From assembly GCA_963565915.1 (NCBI GenBank), contig OY751487.1, forward strand, positions 2,232,001 to 2,296,000: 64,000 bases of DNA. The letters are read 5' to 3'. Under the pieces are notes generated by a model. The model was not told the DNA's origin, ran no database searches, and worked only from the letters and a program-made list of their open reading frames with translations. Below, one piece after another: positions 11,438-23,462 of the stretch; position 1 is the first letter of the stretch, and every line of letters begins with the position of its first letter. The stretch comes from Entoloma clypeatum. Its lineage: Eukaryota > Basidiomycota > Agaricomycetes > Agaricales > Entolomataceae. The translations under genes were made by a program, and so were the position numbers.

Positions 11438-12640
11438 CTATTTTTTTGACTCAATCTCCTTACCTTTATCCTTGGCTTGAGTGCTGATTTGGGCGGCCTT
11501 CCTTTTAGCCTTGGAAGCAGAGGAGGAGGACTTGGGACGATCCTTGACAGCGTGTCTGATGCTACTGCAGAATAAGCAAAGGTTATTATCAAAATGATGT
11601 TTGTGTTCTTGATACATCAGTTTGCCATCCTTTCCTAATTTGCTGGAGAGGTCGGGTTTCGGAGCAGAAGCGGTAGCAGGTGCGGAGGGTGAACATGATG
11701 TTTGTGCGGTGGATTGGTTCAGAGCGGATGGTTTCTTGTCGGACTTGGGAGTGGGTTTATTGGTTCTGGATTTCTCTTGTTGACATTCCCAGTAGCGAGC
11801 GTCAATAGTTTGAGCCACAGATCGTAAGTCTGGCAAGGACTTGATCTTGGGTCGTTGGGAGATGATGTTCTTGATCCGATCCAGAAGTCCGACATAATAG
11901 CGGTGTCAGAGGGAGTTCTCATCCCAGTCAGTCTTGATAGCAAGACATTGAAATTTGATATTGTACTTCAGAATCTTTTGGTTGTCCTTCATCCAAAGAT
12001 TGTCCAACTGTTCTTTGGCTTCGCCCTGAGGATCAATGGTACCAAACTCGGAGCGGAGAAGTTGGATGAAGTCGGGAAAAGAACCCTGCCAATTGGGTTC
12101 ACTGTCATCAAGAATGAAGGGTTCAAAGAATTTGAATGCAGTGCCTCAGAAGTAGGACATAGCAAAGTTGACTTTGGAATGTTCTGAGTCGAAATTGTCA
12201 TTGTTGGTGAAGTAGAGTTTGTATTGTAAAATGAATGCGGAGAGTTTGTGCAGATCGGATCTGTCAAAGGTATCTGGTTTGTTGGCATACGACTTTTTCT
12301 TCTTTGTGTCACAATGTTTCAACTCTTTGGTCATAAGTATAATGGCTTCAGCCAAATTGGGTTTTTGATCTGGATTGGAATTGGAGTCATCCAAATCTCC
12401 ATGTAAACTAGCGTCGGATGGAGGAGGAGATCCTCCTGGAGGTCCGCCGAATATGCCAATATTTGGAGGTGTGGAGGGTTCTGTTGGTGGGTTTGGAGGA
12501 CTGGGGGGAAGTGGTGGAAGCTGATTGGAAGAAGGCGGAGGAATGGATGGTCCAGGGGTAGGAGCGGATGTTGATGCTGTGGCTCCTCGAGGAGTGATGG
12601 TTACATTGCGGGTTTCTCAAAGGAAAGCAGAGCATGGTGT
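11438..12640 (-). pseudogene. Gypsy Gag, degraded
   Basis: The minus-strand frames at 12146-12394 (KPDTFDRSDLHKLSAFILQY) and 11438-11836 (LPDLRSVAQTIDARYWECQQ) belong to one retrotransposon Gag. The capsid-like N-terminal half leads to a basic, Ser/Lys-rich C-terminus with FDNNLCLFCSS, a partial zinc knuckle. At least two TGA stops sit where Arg is expected (SYF-stop-GTAF and NSL-stop-HRYY). The Pro/Ser-rich leader at 12408-12640 is probably the start of Gag. It cannot make a full product. Confidence 0.75.
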
Positions 12641-12760
12641 GGATGATGAACGTTCTGCTGCTGCATGAGCAGTTCTAGTGGTTCGAACTGTATTACAGGT
12701 TTGAGACATGTGGGTAGAGGTTGTTGGGTAAATCAAAGAATGGTGGTAGTTCAAATATAC

Positions 12761-13254
12761 TGTCACATAGTGTTTTTCTCAACATCGGAAAACATCGGAT
12801 GAGTCGGAGTGGAGTAGCGCATGAGTGGATGTGACAGATGCGACGTCTGACAGAAAGGACCTGGCTTCAACTTGTGTATTGCACCCCACTCTTTGATGTG
12901 GTCCTCAATTTTTGATTGACGGAAGTCGGATGAGTGGAGGTGACAGAGAGAATGTTCAAGGCACAAGAGGCAGATGTGAATGAGGTGTAACATATGATAT
13001 TTGAACTGAGATTCTATGACAGATTTGGTACACTATTTATAGTAGACTAGAATGATCAGCATTACTATAAGTGATGTGCAGATATCAGAGTTGACCATCG
13101 GAACATTCGGAGTATGGAGAGTAGCAATGAAAAGTGAACATTAAGTATAATCAAATATAAATAGAATGTCATTGGAGTGGATGTCAGATCGGATGAATCG
13201 GATGAATCGTTGGAGTCGTTGGATAAGTCAGATGTAAATTGTATGGTTATGACA
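12761..13254 (-). repeat. 5' LTR of the minus-strand Gypsy
   Basis: This 494-bp sequence has TG...CA ends: TGTCACATAGTG at the left and GGTTATGACA at the right. It contains repeated TCGGA (TCCGA on the element strand) and the stretch GGCTTCAACTTGTGTATTGC shared with the other Gypsy LTRs in the window. Its length agrees with the solo LTRs at 19280 and 47621. Confidence 0.75.
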
Positions 13255-13510
13255 GTATCTTCATCAATGCCCCACTCTTCTCTTCTCTTCTCCAATATGA
13301 GTAGGTTCCACTGTATATGCAGGTGTACTGTTCAATAACTACAGTAATGAACACTTAGACTATCTTATTCAGGTGCAAACAGTGTCGACATTGATGTGCG
13401 CATCCTTCAGCTTTCAGTTCCAGGCACGCTTGGCAATTGCCAAGCATTGCTCTACATTTGGTGGGAGCCCTCTGAAACAGGCTTTCCCACACTCTTTTCC
13501 CCTTTCTACC

Positions 13511-13757
13511 CCCCCCCCCCCCCCGTTACATTCCAATCAGCTCTGATAATTTCCGACCAATTTCGACACCTCTGACATTTTGACTAATACTTATTATGCA
13601 TACTTACTGTTATGAATCTCGTTACTACGTACATTACTTACATCCAACCATTTTACTTATGTTAAGCATCTCCGACAGCCACTTGTTATCCAACTCCGAC
13701 ATAGTATTTAAACTTATGTAGAATCATGTATTAGCTTCAGTTTGAATAATGGCCCGA
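13511..13757 (+). repeat. Truncated Gypsy LTR behind a poly-C tract
   Basis: A run of C (13511-13525) is followed by GTTACATTCCAATCAGCTC and about 230 bp that match the start of the solo LTR at 19280-19763 read in the opposite direction (shared ACTAATACTTATTATGCA, AGTATTTAAACTTATGTAGA). The match stops at about 13757, so only the first half of the LTR remains. The 200 bp before the poly-C hold nothing I recognise. Confidence 0.75.
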
Positions 13758-13890
13758 TATCATTCGGATTATCATTGGAATATCTATTTAAGTGTACATG
13801 CAAAACCCGAGGGTAAACGGGGCAGAAATGGGCAAGATATTTGAGGTGACTGAAAGGAGGGTGTGGCCGAAGAGTGGGTTAGATACAGTA

Positions 13891-14262
13891 TGCTCTGCCC
13901 TGACTTTGGATGGGCTGTGCAGGCATCCTCATCTCGGAGTTACATCATGTCACATTGTCTGAGAGTGAAATCGTCCTTCTTTGGCTTCTTCCACTGCAAC
14001 AAACACAACGGAAAAATCCAAATTCCCATGATTTTGACTTGAGGAGTGACACTCCCAAAATTTGGTAATAAATGACTGATAAAGCTAAATCACCATCCTC
14101 TTCTGCCCTTTCGTTGGCTTCAATACTAGATTGTAGTATACAAGGTGGATAAATGACAATGATTATATAATTCAGCATATTTAGAGAGAGAAATGGTGCT
14201 GTATGAGCTTATCTACGAAGTGAAGATGGCCTGCACAGCCCCTCCAAAGTCAAGGCAGAGCA
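13891..14262. mobile_element. MITE with about 45-bp terminal inverted repeats
   Basis: The left arm TGCTCTGCCCTGACTTTGG continues through GGGCTGTGCAGGC. It is repeated inverted at the right end (14213-14262) with few mismatches. A TA dinucleotide lies on both sides (13889-13890 and 14263-14264), suggesting a Tc1/mariner-like mobiliser. It is 372 bp with no coding capacity. The right edge almost touches the next, much larger element. Confidence 0.7.
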
Positions 14263-15051
14263 TAGTAGTACTGGGGGTGGGCAACTGCCGGTATGGGTAA
14301 CCCAGTCACAAGCTGTCACACATGACACAGCCATCACACTGACTGACCCCAGCCATTTTGGGTTCCACAAAGCGAGATCTCACTGGATGTAATGCTTGGA
14401 ATAGTGATAGAAATAGTTTATCTGTATGCTAGTACTACCATTTAATCAATACATATCCTGGAAGTAGTCAAACTGGGAAACCCTCAGCCAAAATAGCCCA
14501 AAAATAAGAGGGAAACTTGGCTGGTGAATAACTTTACACAGACTCAATGAATTGACAAGGTGTAAAGGAGAAATTTGCACTATTTCCTGAGCTCTTTCAA
14601 CTGATTGGGCGCATTTTTTATTTCAGTGGAAGAAACACTGCTAATGGCGCATTTTTACTCATAAAATTGTATATTTCACCATGATAGCTTCAGAAATAAA
14701 AAATCAGGTCCAACCAATCGAACAGGCCTACAAAATGGTGCATTCTCGCCACCAACACCTTGTCAATCCGTTGAGCATGTGAAAAGATATTCAGCTTGCG
14801 AGATTTTGCTCCATCATATGGGTGGCAGGCCGTGGGAACTTGCCGCGAGACATTGGTGCTGCACGGAAAACATGACTCTCACAGGCCTCTTTTCCTCCAC
14901 ACTTGCTCTGAGGGCCTCCTACATTGTCTCAAGCAACAATAAATACATCTGAAGACATATTGTAGGTCAATCCAATATTTTTCTGCTCTGAATCATGTTC
15001 TTGTAGGCAAACCTCACAGATTCTTATCTGATCCTTATCTATCCAAGCATC

Positions 15052-18000
15052 ATGGGAAGCAGAAAGGCTATACAACTAGCACAGCAAGAGCATGCTGCGA
15101 AGGCCACCATTCAGAGTTCTGTAAAGGCAACTATGACATCTACACAACAAGGGCTGGACAGCCCTAGACAGGAGCTTTCTGCTGTGCATGCTAGGCTTGA
15201 GGAGCTTGAAACTGCACTTGGACTGGAAAAGGCTTCTGTTTTGCATCTTTCTGGGGCACTTGAAAGATCTGAGACAAAATTGAGCCGAATTTCAGCTACT
15301 CTGGCTCAGGAAAAGTCTTGATCTGCAGAGTTTTACAAGAAGTACTGTGTTGAGCGGCGTGGATGACAGCGTGCACTTGCACACAAGGACATACTGAAGG
15401 AACAGATGGATCTTTTGCAGTGCCCTGATAGGGATCACTCTCTCCAAGAGAAGACATTTGTTTCTAATGCTGGCCGTGCTGTTGAGTCTCTTTTCAAGCT
15501 TGAAAAAGAGAATAAAAATCTGCATAGTGAATTATCTCACTGTCTTGAGCGCTCTCAGGCAGAGTTATGTTCTTTACGTCAGCGTGTTCTCATTATTCAG
15601 AAAGAGCTTCAAAAAGCACGCTCTCAATCACGCCGTCTCCAAAAGTCTCATGATCTAGCTACAGTTCATCGGCAACAGGCTGTTGCAAAAGCACATGAAG
15701 CAGCATTAAAGGAGCGATCTGTGCATTCTCTCAAGAAAAAGGGGATCTATACTGAGGAAACTCGAAATCTCATTTGTCTTCTTGTTCGAGCTGGCTGTTC
15801 CAAAGCATATATTGGAAATGTCATTGCTGCTGTCTTGAAAGCAGCTGGAATTACAACATATGGCAATGTTAGCAGACGAACAGTTTCTCAGATACTAGTA
15901 GAAGGATATATTGCTTCTCAGATTCAACTAGGCTATGAGATACAGGAAGCTGAAGGTATATAATATTGCTATTCCTTTATAAATGAAACTAAAATCATTT
16001 TCAAGGCATAACATTCAGTGCTGATGGCACAGGTCACCGTAATATCAACTACAATTCCCGTCATATACATTTCAAAGCAGAGAACTATGGATCTTTATCA
16101 CCACAAAAAAAATGGATTACCATTTACTTGGTGTCACACCCTCTTTGGATGGTTCTAGTAAGCAATCTATAAAAGACTGGAAAAGTATACTAGATGCTAT
16201 TGTTGATTTTTTCAACCGCTCTTCTTTTGGCAAGCGATATGGCCAGTTGCTCCGCACTGTTGATATTTTGGCAAAGCTGGTTGGAATGATTACTGATCAC
16301 TGTGCCAAAGAGAAAAAAGACGCTGCTGCTTTGGAGAATTTGAAGAAAGAGGCTATACTTCAACTACTTGAAGAGGATAAAATGCTTGATGCAAGCACAA
16401 AAGATTTGCTTCCAATATTTCTTGATGCACAAGAAGAGATAATTAAAAAGCTTGGTGGAAAGACAAAATGGAATCAGCTATCTGAACATGAGCAAAAGAA
16501 ACAGTTGGCTCAGATGAGTGAAAAACTGGTGATCAAATTGGGAAAAGATGCCTATATGATGATGTCTGATGAAGAAAAGAAAACTCTCTCATTGTTTATC
16601 TGGGTTGGATGTGGCTGTCACAAGGATCTCAACAGTGTTCGTGGAGGCTATACAATGATGGCTTCCTGGTGGAAGTCAAACAATATTCTAGGGCCAGTTT
16701 TACTTGCAAATCGAGACAATGCAGCAGTTCTGGCTGAAATTTCTCCTACTCAGAATATTGTTACACCAGCACAAGAACGTGCTTTTGAAATGACTGCAGG
16801 TGGTGGAATAAAAGCAACACAACTAGCTGGAGCTGTATTCAACCACAAAGATGATAAGAAGGGTCATCACAATACCTTTCGCTTTTGGTGGACAGCACAT
16901 ATTGGTTCTCAATTCACTTTTCCTAATATATCCAACACTCAATTTGGATCTCATTGTGATGCTGCAGGTGTTCTTTTGAAGCATTTGCAGGAATTTTGCA
17001 ATTATCTTGACTTTGCAATTAAAAAAAAGCAAACTAGAAAACCAAGCCATATGGAAAAGAATCTATGGAATGCTCTTCACGACATACCAACTCTTACAGA
17101 ACTTGCAGTTCTTGCTCTGTATGCTCAATCAATCTCAGCTTCATATATGTGTGTTGTCTGTGCACCAGATGAAAAAACCAATATGCTGGATCTTGGTCCA
17201 TTTCATCAGAAAGTACTTGATCACATCCAGACTATCATCAACAATCCAGATCTTCTACTTGGTGATAATGCCTCATTTGAAATGGGCACACTTGATGGAT
17301 TGTCTTGGCAGTCACCTGGAATATTTCAGGCCATTCAGAATTTGAAATCTCAGTTTATCTATCTTCAGCCTCTACTTGTTCAATTTTTCCAAGGAGCTGG
17401 CAGATATCTGGAAGTGCTTTACCTCTGAATTTGCACCTGGTGGCCTAATTGATGACTCCACACCATATGAGAGGGATTTGGCCTGGATGCCTGCCACAAA
17501 TGATGAGAATGAGGGTGCTTTGGGATTATTCTGAGTCCTTATGCGGAGCCAACCACAGCTTACAGTCCTCCATTACAATGCACAATGGATGTTTGAACAA
17601 AACGAAACTCAAGCATTTATGGCTGCAAAGTTTACTCAGCCTGAAGATTACAAGTTTATTCATAAGGAGGCCCGAAAAGGTGATTTGACTAAATTGGACA
17701 AGAAACAAAAGGAGAAAATTGTTGCTTTTGCTGAGGAAAAAATTGAAAAACAAGCAGTAGCTGCAAAACGCAGGCAGGACAGAAAAGATCAAATTGCATC
17801 CTTAGATCTTGTTTTGGACAAGGAGAAGGTGAAAAAGCTTGCTGGTCAGCGCCTTGCTGATCAGATTGCTGCATTCAAAGCAGCAGGAGCTCCAAATTTC
17901 CAGGGAGTTACTTATAAAAAAGCTGATGAAAAACGGGCAGCTTTGGAAATGGCAGTTGCAATGTATGATAGAGGAGAGTGGGATCCATTAAACAGAGAAG

Positions 18001-18089
18001 ATGATGTGGAAGAAATTTTTGATTTTGATATACTGGAAGATGCTGAAGGAGAGGATTGGGAAGATGCTAATTCTGATGCTGACACTTGA
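15052..18089 (+). pseudogene. Unassigned large protein, candidate transposase of the outer element
   Basis: One gene of about 960 codons is visible with an intron at about 15957-16005. It begins with a long coiled coil (about residues 20-220). A helix-turn-helix-like part follows (YTEETRNLICLLVRAGCSKA, NVSRRTVSQILVEGY). Then comes a core with acidic and His motifs: FSADGTGHRNINY, MITDHCAKEKKD, GCGCHKDLNSVRGG, LANRDNAA and FNHKDDKKG. The C-terminus is Lys-rich, then acidic. I know the core as a repeated but unnamed mushroom family; a DDE/RNase H-like role is inference. This copy is broken by TGA at 15319, 15364 and 17532, by a slip in an A8 run near 16104, and by a shift near 17410. The start is the first ATG after stops. 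Confidence 0.6.
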
Positions 18090-18566
18090 GAGGACATGAT
18101 TAGAATCATTATACTTTTCTTTTGCTAAATTCACTTCAATTGCACCTCATATATTACATATAATATATATAGAATCTACTTAATATATTCTCTCTCATTG
18201 TGATACTGCTTGAAAAGTAACAATCTGGCTAAAGCAGTATAACAGCCTGTGATCATTTTACTACACTCTTTTCCAAACTATCTTAACCTCAAATTCATCT
18301 GATATATTACATGTGATAGCTATAGAAGCCCCCAGATATGCTACATGCAGTTAGAATTATCAGGAGGGAGTGAGGGAGCCTGGTTTTCAGCTGGGTCAGT
18401 ATATGTGACGGAATCTGTCACAGGGCGTTACGTCACGTCTTTCTGTGACTCTGAGGTGTTGCCCACCCACCTAGTGTTCCCACATACCCAGCCTAATCAG
18501 GCTGGGACGACACCGTGTGTGGCCCTGCCTGATTAGGCTCTTTCCTGTTAAATCCCAACACTAGCA

Positions 18567-20340
18567 CACCTCGACATCACAATCTGATGGTATCATAGGA
18601 CTGCCATAGTACCCCCCCTTTGGCAGGTCTACAGGCCTGGATTTTGCTTTCCCCCACTAAGTGCCAATAATTTGTGAAATAATCCTGATTTTTACTTCAC
18701 AAAAAAAGACAGTCAATCGTAAAAGGGTGTGATCTATTCTTGATCTCTCCCATCATATCATCATCAACTGTTCCGCGCTGACCTCTGTCATTGTCATCAA
18801 TGCCGATCATCGCCCCGCCCATCAGACCGACTCCCAGGACCCTTTCCTCACATCAAAGTCACTGCCAACCGTCGTCCCACCCATCAGACCAACTACACAC
18901 CCTCCTTCACGCTGCCATCTATCCTCACATCCATTGAATCAACTCCCACGCCCTCTCCATTGCCTTCGTGCCTGCTACCTTACTGTTTCCTTGATCAAAA
19001 CCAATCCTGATCATCGCGCCTCCCGATTGTCGTCTTGTCAAACCGACTTCCACACCCTCCTTTGTGCTGCCATCCATCCATCCATGGAATCAACTCCCAC
19101 ACCTGCCCATTCGCCCCCATGCCCCCTCCCCTTCTCCCATCCTTCACGACTCCCAGGCGCTCTGTCCCGCTCCCACTCAACTTAGAGACTCCTCCCTCTG
19201 GACATTCCTATCAACAAACTCTGCCCTCCCACGCCATTGGTCACCTGCTCCCACTGTTGTGCCATCATGCCAAGGAAAGTGTTAAGAACTGATCGACAAA
19301 ACGTCGGAGCTACGTCGGACGCGTCGGAAAGTCGGAGGGTCGAAGCGCGTGCAATGTAGGGGCAAGGACTTGGCTTCAACTTGTGTGTTGCGCCCTCGCT
19401 AATACGTTGGTGTCCTTATTTTGGAGGATTGGAGGATCGGAGGTCGGAGGTTGGACTCAAGTTAAGAGTCGGAAAGAGGACGGGAGGTATGATGTCAAAT
19501 CTAAGTTGATATTCAAACTGAAGCTAATACACGATTCTACATAAGTTTAAATACTATGTTGGAGGACGTGTGGCTTCATCGGAGTCAGATAACGAGTGGC
19601 TGTCAGAGATTCTTAACATAAGTAAAATGGTCGGATGTAAGTAATGTACGTAGTAACGAGATTCATAACAGTAAGTATGCATAATAAGTATTAGTCAAAA
19701 TGTCGGAGGTGTCGGAGGTGTCGGGATTGGTCGGAAATCATCGGAATGGATCGGAATGTAACAGAAAGGGTGTGCAGCTCGCGACACGTGTCTCTCGGAG
19801 CATCCCACATCCTGTCATCACACCCTACCTCTTATCCATTGAACTCCCTCCAAACACCCTAGTTGTCTCTCGTTCGCGGCCTGTCCCTGCATCAAAGTTT
19901 GCTGGCAAGTGTCTCTCGCAAGTTTCTCGCGTGCGTCACCCACTTCTCAGAGCCTCCCATGCCTGTCATCAATTGAAAGCTTGCGGTTTGCTCTCCCCTC
20001 ATGTCTCCCGCATGCATTGTGCCCTGGACTGTCCCCATCTCTTGGAGCGTCATCACTTTCCCTCATTCACATGTCAGTGTTTCTCTCCCTCACCCTCTGG
20101 CATCTCTCGCATGCATCGTGCGTGTCCTCATCTTTCGGAGCCTTCCACAGCCGCCACCATCAAACGTCCCCCATTCAGGCGTATATTCTCTCACACCCTG
20201 TGGCGTCTCCCACATCGCGCTTGTCCTCATCTCTCAGAGCCTCCCACGCCTGCCACTGTCAAATGACCCTTGTTCATGTGTCAACATTTGCTGCCATAGG
20301 GAGAGACCAATGCAAGCTTTGATGCAGGGATGGGTTATGA
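18567..20340. repeat. Left long inverted arm of the KDZ element
   Basis: Apart from the solo LTR at 19280-19763, this about 1.28-kb arm is the inverted match of about 26530-27897. It includes CCACTAAGTGCCAATAATTT near the tip and repeated modules around CCTGCATCAAAGTTTGCTGG further in. Long frames here are chance openings in GC-rich repeats. Confidence 0.8.
19280..19763 (-). mobile_element. Solo Gypsy LTR in the KDZ arm
   Basis: This 484-bp sequence begins TGTTAAGAACTGATCG and ends GATCGGAATGTAACA. A 5-bp target duplication GAAAG flanks it on both sides (19275-19279 and 19764-19768). It matches, inverted, the LTR at 44539-47003 and the fragment at 13511-13757. No internal sequence remains, so it arose by LTR-LTR recombination. 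Confidence 0.92.
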
Positions 20341-20769
20341 GAGACATGAACCAGGTACGTTTGATGACAGTGACGGGCGTTCAAGGCTCCATGAGATGAG
20401 GACACAGTGGAGAGGAACATCTGTCGCACACTTACTTCGCCCCTCATCTTTCTCTCAATTTGTAGCAGAGTGACAACAATAAATAAGAAATGCAATAAAT
20501 AAGTAATCGAAGTTGTTGACTCAATGTTGAGTATACAGCTATGGCACTAAGTTCTCATTAGTAACCATAGCCGCACTCTTCTCCCCACGCTTCTTTCTTG
20601 GCACGCCCTTGTCCTTCCTTGTTTTGCGTTGTTTCTTTGTCAAAGGAACAAGGCCGCCATGCACATTTCCCACAGCCATGTTAGCTGTCAATGGACCTGG
20701 AGCTGTCGCCAACGTAGATGTTGTGGAAGGAGTTTCTTGCTGAGTCTGTATGTTCTGTGCATGATCGGT

Positions 20770-22009
20770 TCAAACTGATGAGCTTGCATCGCCACCACAT
20801 TGGTCAAGGCCCGGATTTGTCCCTGAAATTGATGTTGAGGTGTCCGTGTTCTCGGATGTCGCACGTTGTTGCATCCAGTCATTCCATTCCTGTTGCGACA
20901 TCTTGTAAAAATGAGTGGTACTGCTATGCCAAGCATTAAAGAGTGTTGAGCTCAATGCAAGAGCTAATTTCACTTGGACAACAGAACTTGGCCAATGGCC
21001 AATTTTTGATGATGATGCCATGTTTTGCGGTGATCTTCGTGTCAAAGTTGTGGTAGAACATATGTGGCACATTGCTTCTCACTGCTTCATCTGTATGATG
21101 CTCAAGTCAATGACAATACAGGGTTAGAGACATCACACTTACTCAATTTTAGAAGGATCAAGGATGATATTTTCGAGCGAAGATTGCTTAACTCCTGGAT
21201 ACAGTTCCAGACAACACCTACCAATTGTGTTAGGTGGAGAAGCTAAGAGCATTGGATGTACTTACCATGCACTCCTGAAAGAATATAAGCTTCCATTTGC
21301 ATCGTGAGGTCAAATATATTCTCCTTGACAGCCAGTTCGAAGAAGTCAGATACATGTTCACTTGTTGTGATAACCTCAGGTCGGTTGTACTGCTCTTTTG
21401 AGGACCGCACAACCATGAGCGCAACTTCAGCGCCAGTGCGAGCATGGAGGCGTCAAATCTAATACAAAATTTCTTCAGCTTACAGTCATGTGGTACGACA
21501 AGTGATAGTACCACTTCTTTGAGGCTCTCAAGTGTCACCCGAATGTCGTGGAAGGAAGAGATCGGGACATTGTGAGAGCCCAGCTCACGCATCTCGTGCA
21601 TGTCACGCAAGGCAGCCAGAGCCTCATTAGTATAGCTTCCCCGTTCTTCATTTGAGAGGGTCCTCCATTTTTCCAAAATCTGTTGAATGAGTTCATTGGC
21701 CTTCTTTTTCGGTGCATCTTCGGCGAGTTCTGAATAAAATAAGTGAGTAGTTATGACCTTGGAGGCTGAAAATGAGAAAGTCACCAGAATTGATGCGCTT
21801 GACTTCTTTGCTAACAAACGTGTTCCATCGTCCAGCATCCTTGCGCTTTTTCTGGAGCCAACTGATCTGCATGATTTCTTCACAATAATATTGGACGCGT
21901 GTTTCTGGAACCTCTCGCGCAAGCTTTCTGCAAGATTCTCAATGCTTTCTTGTTGGCTTTCTGGGCTGGAGTGAGTTTGATGGTGATTCACTTGGAGCGT
22001 GTTCTCCAT
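20770..22009 (-). CDS. KDZ-linked accessory protein with HMG-box-like region
   Basis: The N-terminus is Ser/Gln-rich and leads to a basic region (ERFQKHASNIIVKKS). An HMG-box-like helical stretch follows (ILEKWRTLSNEERGSYTNEA), then HNVPISSFHDIRVTLESL. After an intron near 21450 come TGAEVALMVVRSSKEQYNRP and VKENIFDLTMQMEAYILSG. This order is one I recognise from an unnamed mushroom family often found near KDZ transposases; naming it HMG-like is inference. A later piece (about 20771-21022) ends QQEWNDWMQQRATSENTDTS. At least two introns are needed and borders are approximate. A DNA-binding accessory role in the transposon is plausible but unproven. Confidence 0.55.
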
Positions 22010-22048
22010 GGGGAGTGCAGATGATGTGTCGATTTCTTTCGAGACGCG

Positions 22049-22838
22049 CTAAGGAGGCACTGAATCGCTGATTTTTTTACGCTTGACTTTGCCATTGACG
22101 ATTCCAAAAAAAAGGGAAAGTGTGAAGGTAAATTTGTAGACAGAATATATACAGTCCAAGTAACATCTCCAGTGTTAGAACAACCATGAAAGAAAATGGT
22201 ACCTTTGTTTGAAACCGTTGCAGCACATCCTCGGAGGCAGCCAGACTATCTTCAGTGCCGGCACTGAATGGAAGACAATGTGAGACGTAAGACATCCCAA
22301 AAACAATGAAAATGTACCGATTAACATAGATACCAACTCTCTTCCCCAGAGACACGACCCAGAAGATATCGGACAGCTCATCCATGATGGCACATGCTGT
22401 CTTCCATTGTGGACTGTCGTTGATATAGATAATCATGACATTGGCAGAAATCTCCCCACACGCATCAGCAACTGGTTGAAGAAGCTTGAGTACTTCCTCT
22501 GCTTGCATCGCCATTCGGCATTCAATACACAGAGGAAATGGAGTATGATGGCGACCACCGTAACTGAATTGCCTGTTGCGTGTAAGTCTACAAGAGGCAT
22601 AGATACAGGAGGGACACTCACATTCTTGTGTAGATACCCATAACAGTCCCCTGATTTCCAAACTTCTTTCCTGTGTGGTAGAGAAAAACGAAGCGGCGGC
22701 CATCAGATACCATCGTAGTGAGTGTTGGAAGCAAGAAAAGAAGAGATGATTGACAACTTACAGTGTTCCTGTAATATCTCCATATGTGATGACTGTCCCT
22801 GAAATGACCACCTGTGGCTCATGCGCAAAACTGATCAT
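22049..22838 (-). CDS. KDZ-linked hypothetical protein
   Basis: I do not recognise this family. Exon-like pieces read MISFAHEPQVVISGTVITYG, then DGRRFVFLYHTGKKFGNQGT with VMGIYTRM. A GTGAGT donor follows, then SYGGRHHTPFPLCIECRMAM, ISANVMIIYINDSPQWKTAC, and EDSLAASEDVLQRFQTK. It ends GKVKRKKISDSVPP and TAG, a basic tail that could be a nuclear signal. It starts about 625 bp past the transposase stop, on the same strand, and ends just before the HMG-like gene. The mid-section could be a small enzyme or binding fold. No TET/JBP dioxygenase motif (HxD...H), reported beside KDZ elements in some fungi, is visible. The first acceptor site is unclear. Confidence 0.45.
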
Positions 22839-23462
22839 CTACAGCTGCATTTCTGGATAGATACATTAGTTATTAAAGACACCTGAAAAAGATTGAACAA
22901 TGCCTAACTTCTTTTGAGTTGAACTTTAGTTGGAGAGCTAAAACTTGTGTTGGATTTTACGACCAGTCACAATGATTTTCCAAGTCAAGGCGATTTCTTG
23001 AACATAGCTCATCACCAGTCAATCACAAGTATAACTTCTCACCAAGACTGCATTGGACTCAAACAAAAGTCAACATGTAGCACAAGCAAGTAGCTCCATC
23101 CATTAGGGTCTTGACAGCATCATGAGAATAGTAGACTTGAGAAGGGATCAGACTCGGCCGATCTTGCCATTCATTGGCCACATCTCGAAGGTTTCTGAGC
23201 CTTTGGAATATAGACATTTGTTCCTCTAGTGTAAACTGCTATGATCACGACACCGCAAGGTGTCTCAGTCAATGCTTTTATCATGGATTCGACTTGAACC
23301 TTCAAAGGTCCATGCAGCATTGCCCAAGTCCGAACTTTTCCAAGCATACCCAAGCCATGTCCGTGCCACAGACTCCTTTTACATGGCGCTTTTGACTAAC
23401 TCATGTCCTCCTTTTCAGACCCTCATTTTTGAATGCACATATTCACGCTAGACTTTGGTATG

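Larger units (their letters stand above)
8296..13254 (-). mobile_element. Minus-strand Ty3/Gypsy element, degraded
   Basis: Read from right to left it has a 5' LTR (12761-13254), gag (about 11438-12640), a protease and a shortened pol (10768-11437), then pol sequence beyond the hAT-like insertion (8296-8450). The left end is cut by the chromovirus LTR. It belongs to the same broad family as the plus-strand Gypsy at 44539-58364: Gag motifs such as FDNNLC and protease flanks match, and the LTRs are about 490 bp. Confidence 0.8.

Noticed and set aside
13255..13259. GTATC beside the LTR at 12761-13254 and also at 8296-8300 beside the chromovirus LTR
   Set aside because: The two LTRs belong to different families and orientations. 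The Gypsy pol frame runs on directly from 8296, so the match is most likely chance and not a shared target duplication.
22049..22838. TET/JBP-type dioxygenase beside the KDZ transposase
   Set aside because: Such genes are reported near KDZ elements in mushrooms, but no HxD...H pattern or related fold motif is visible here.
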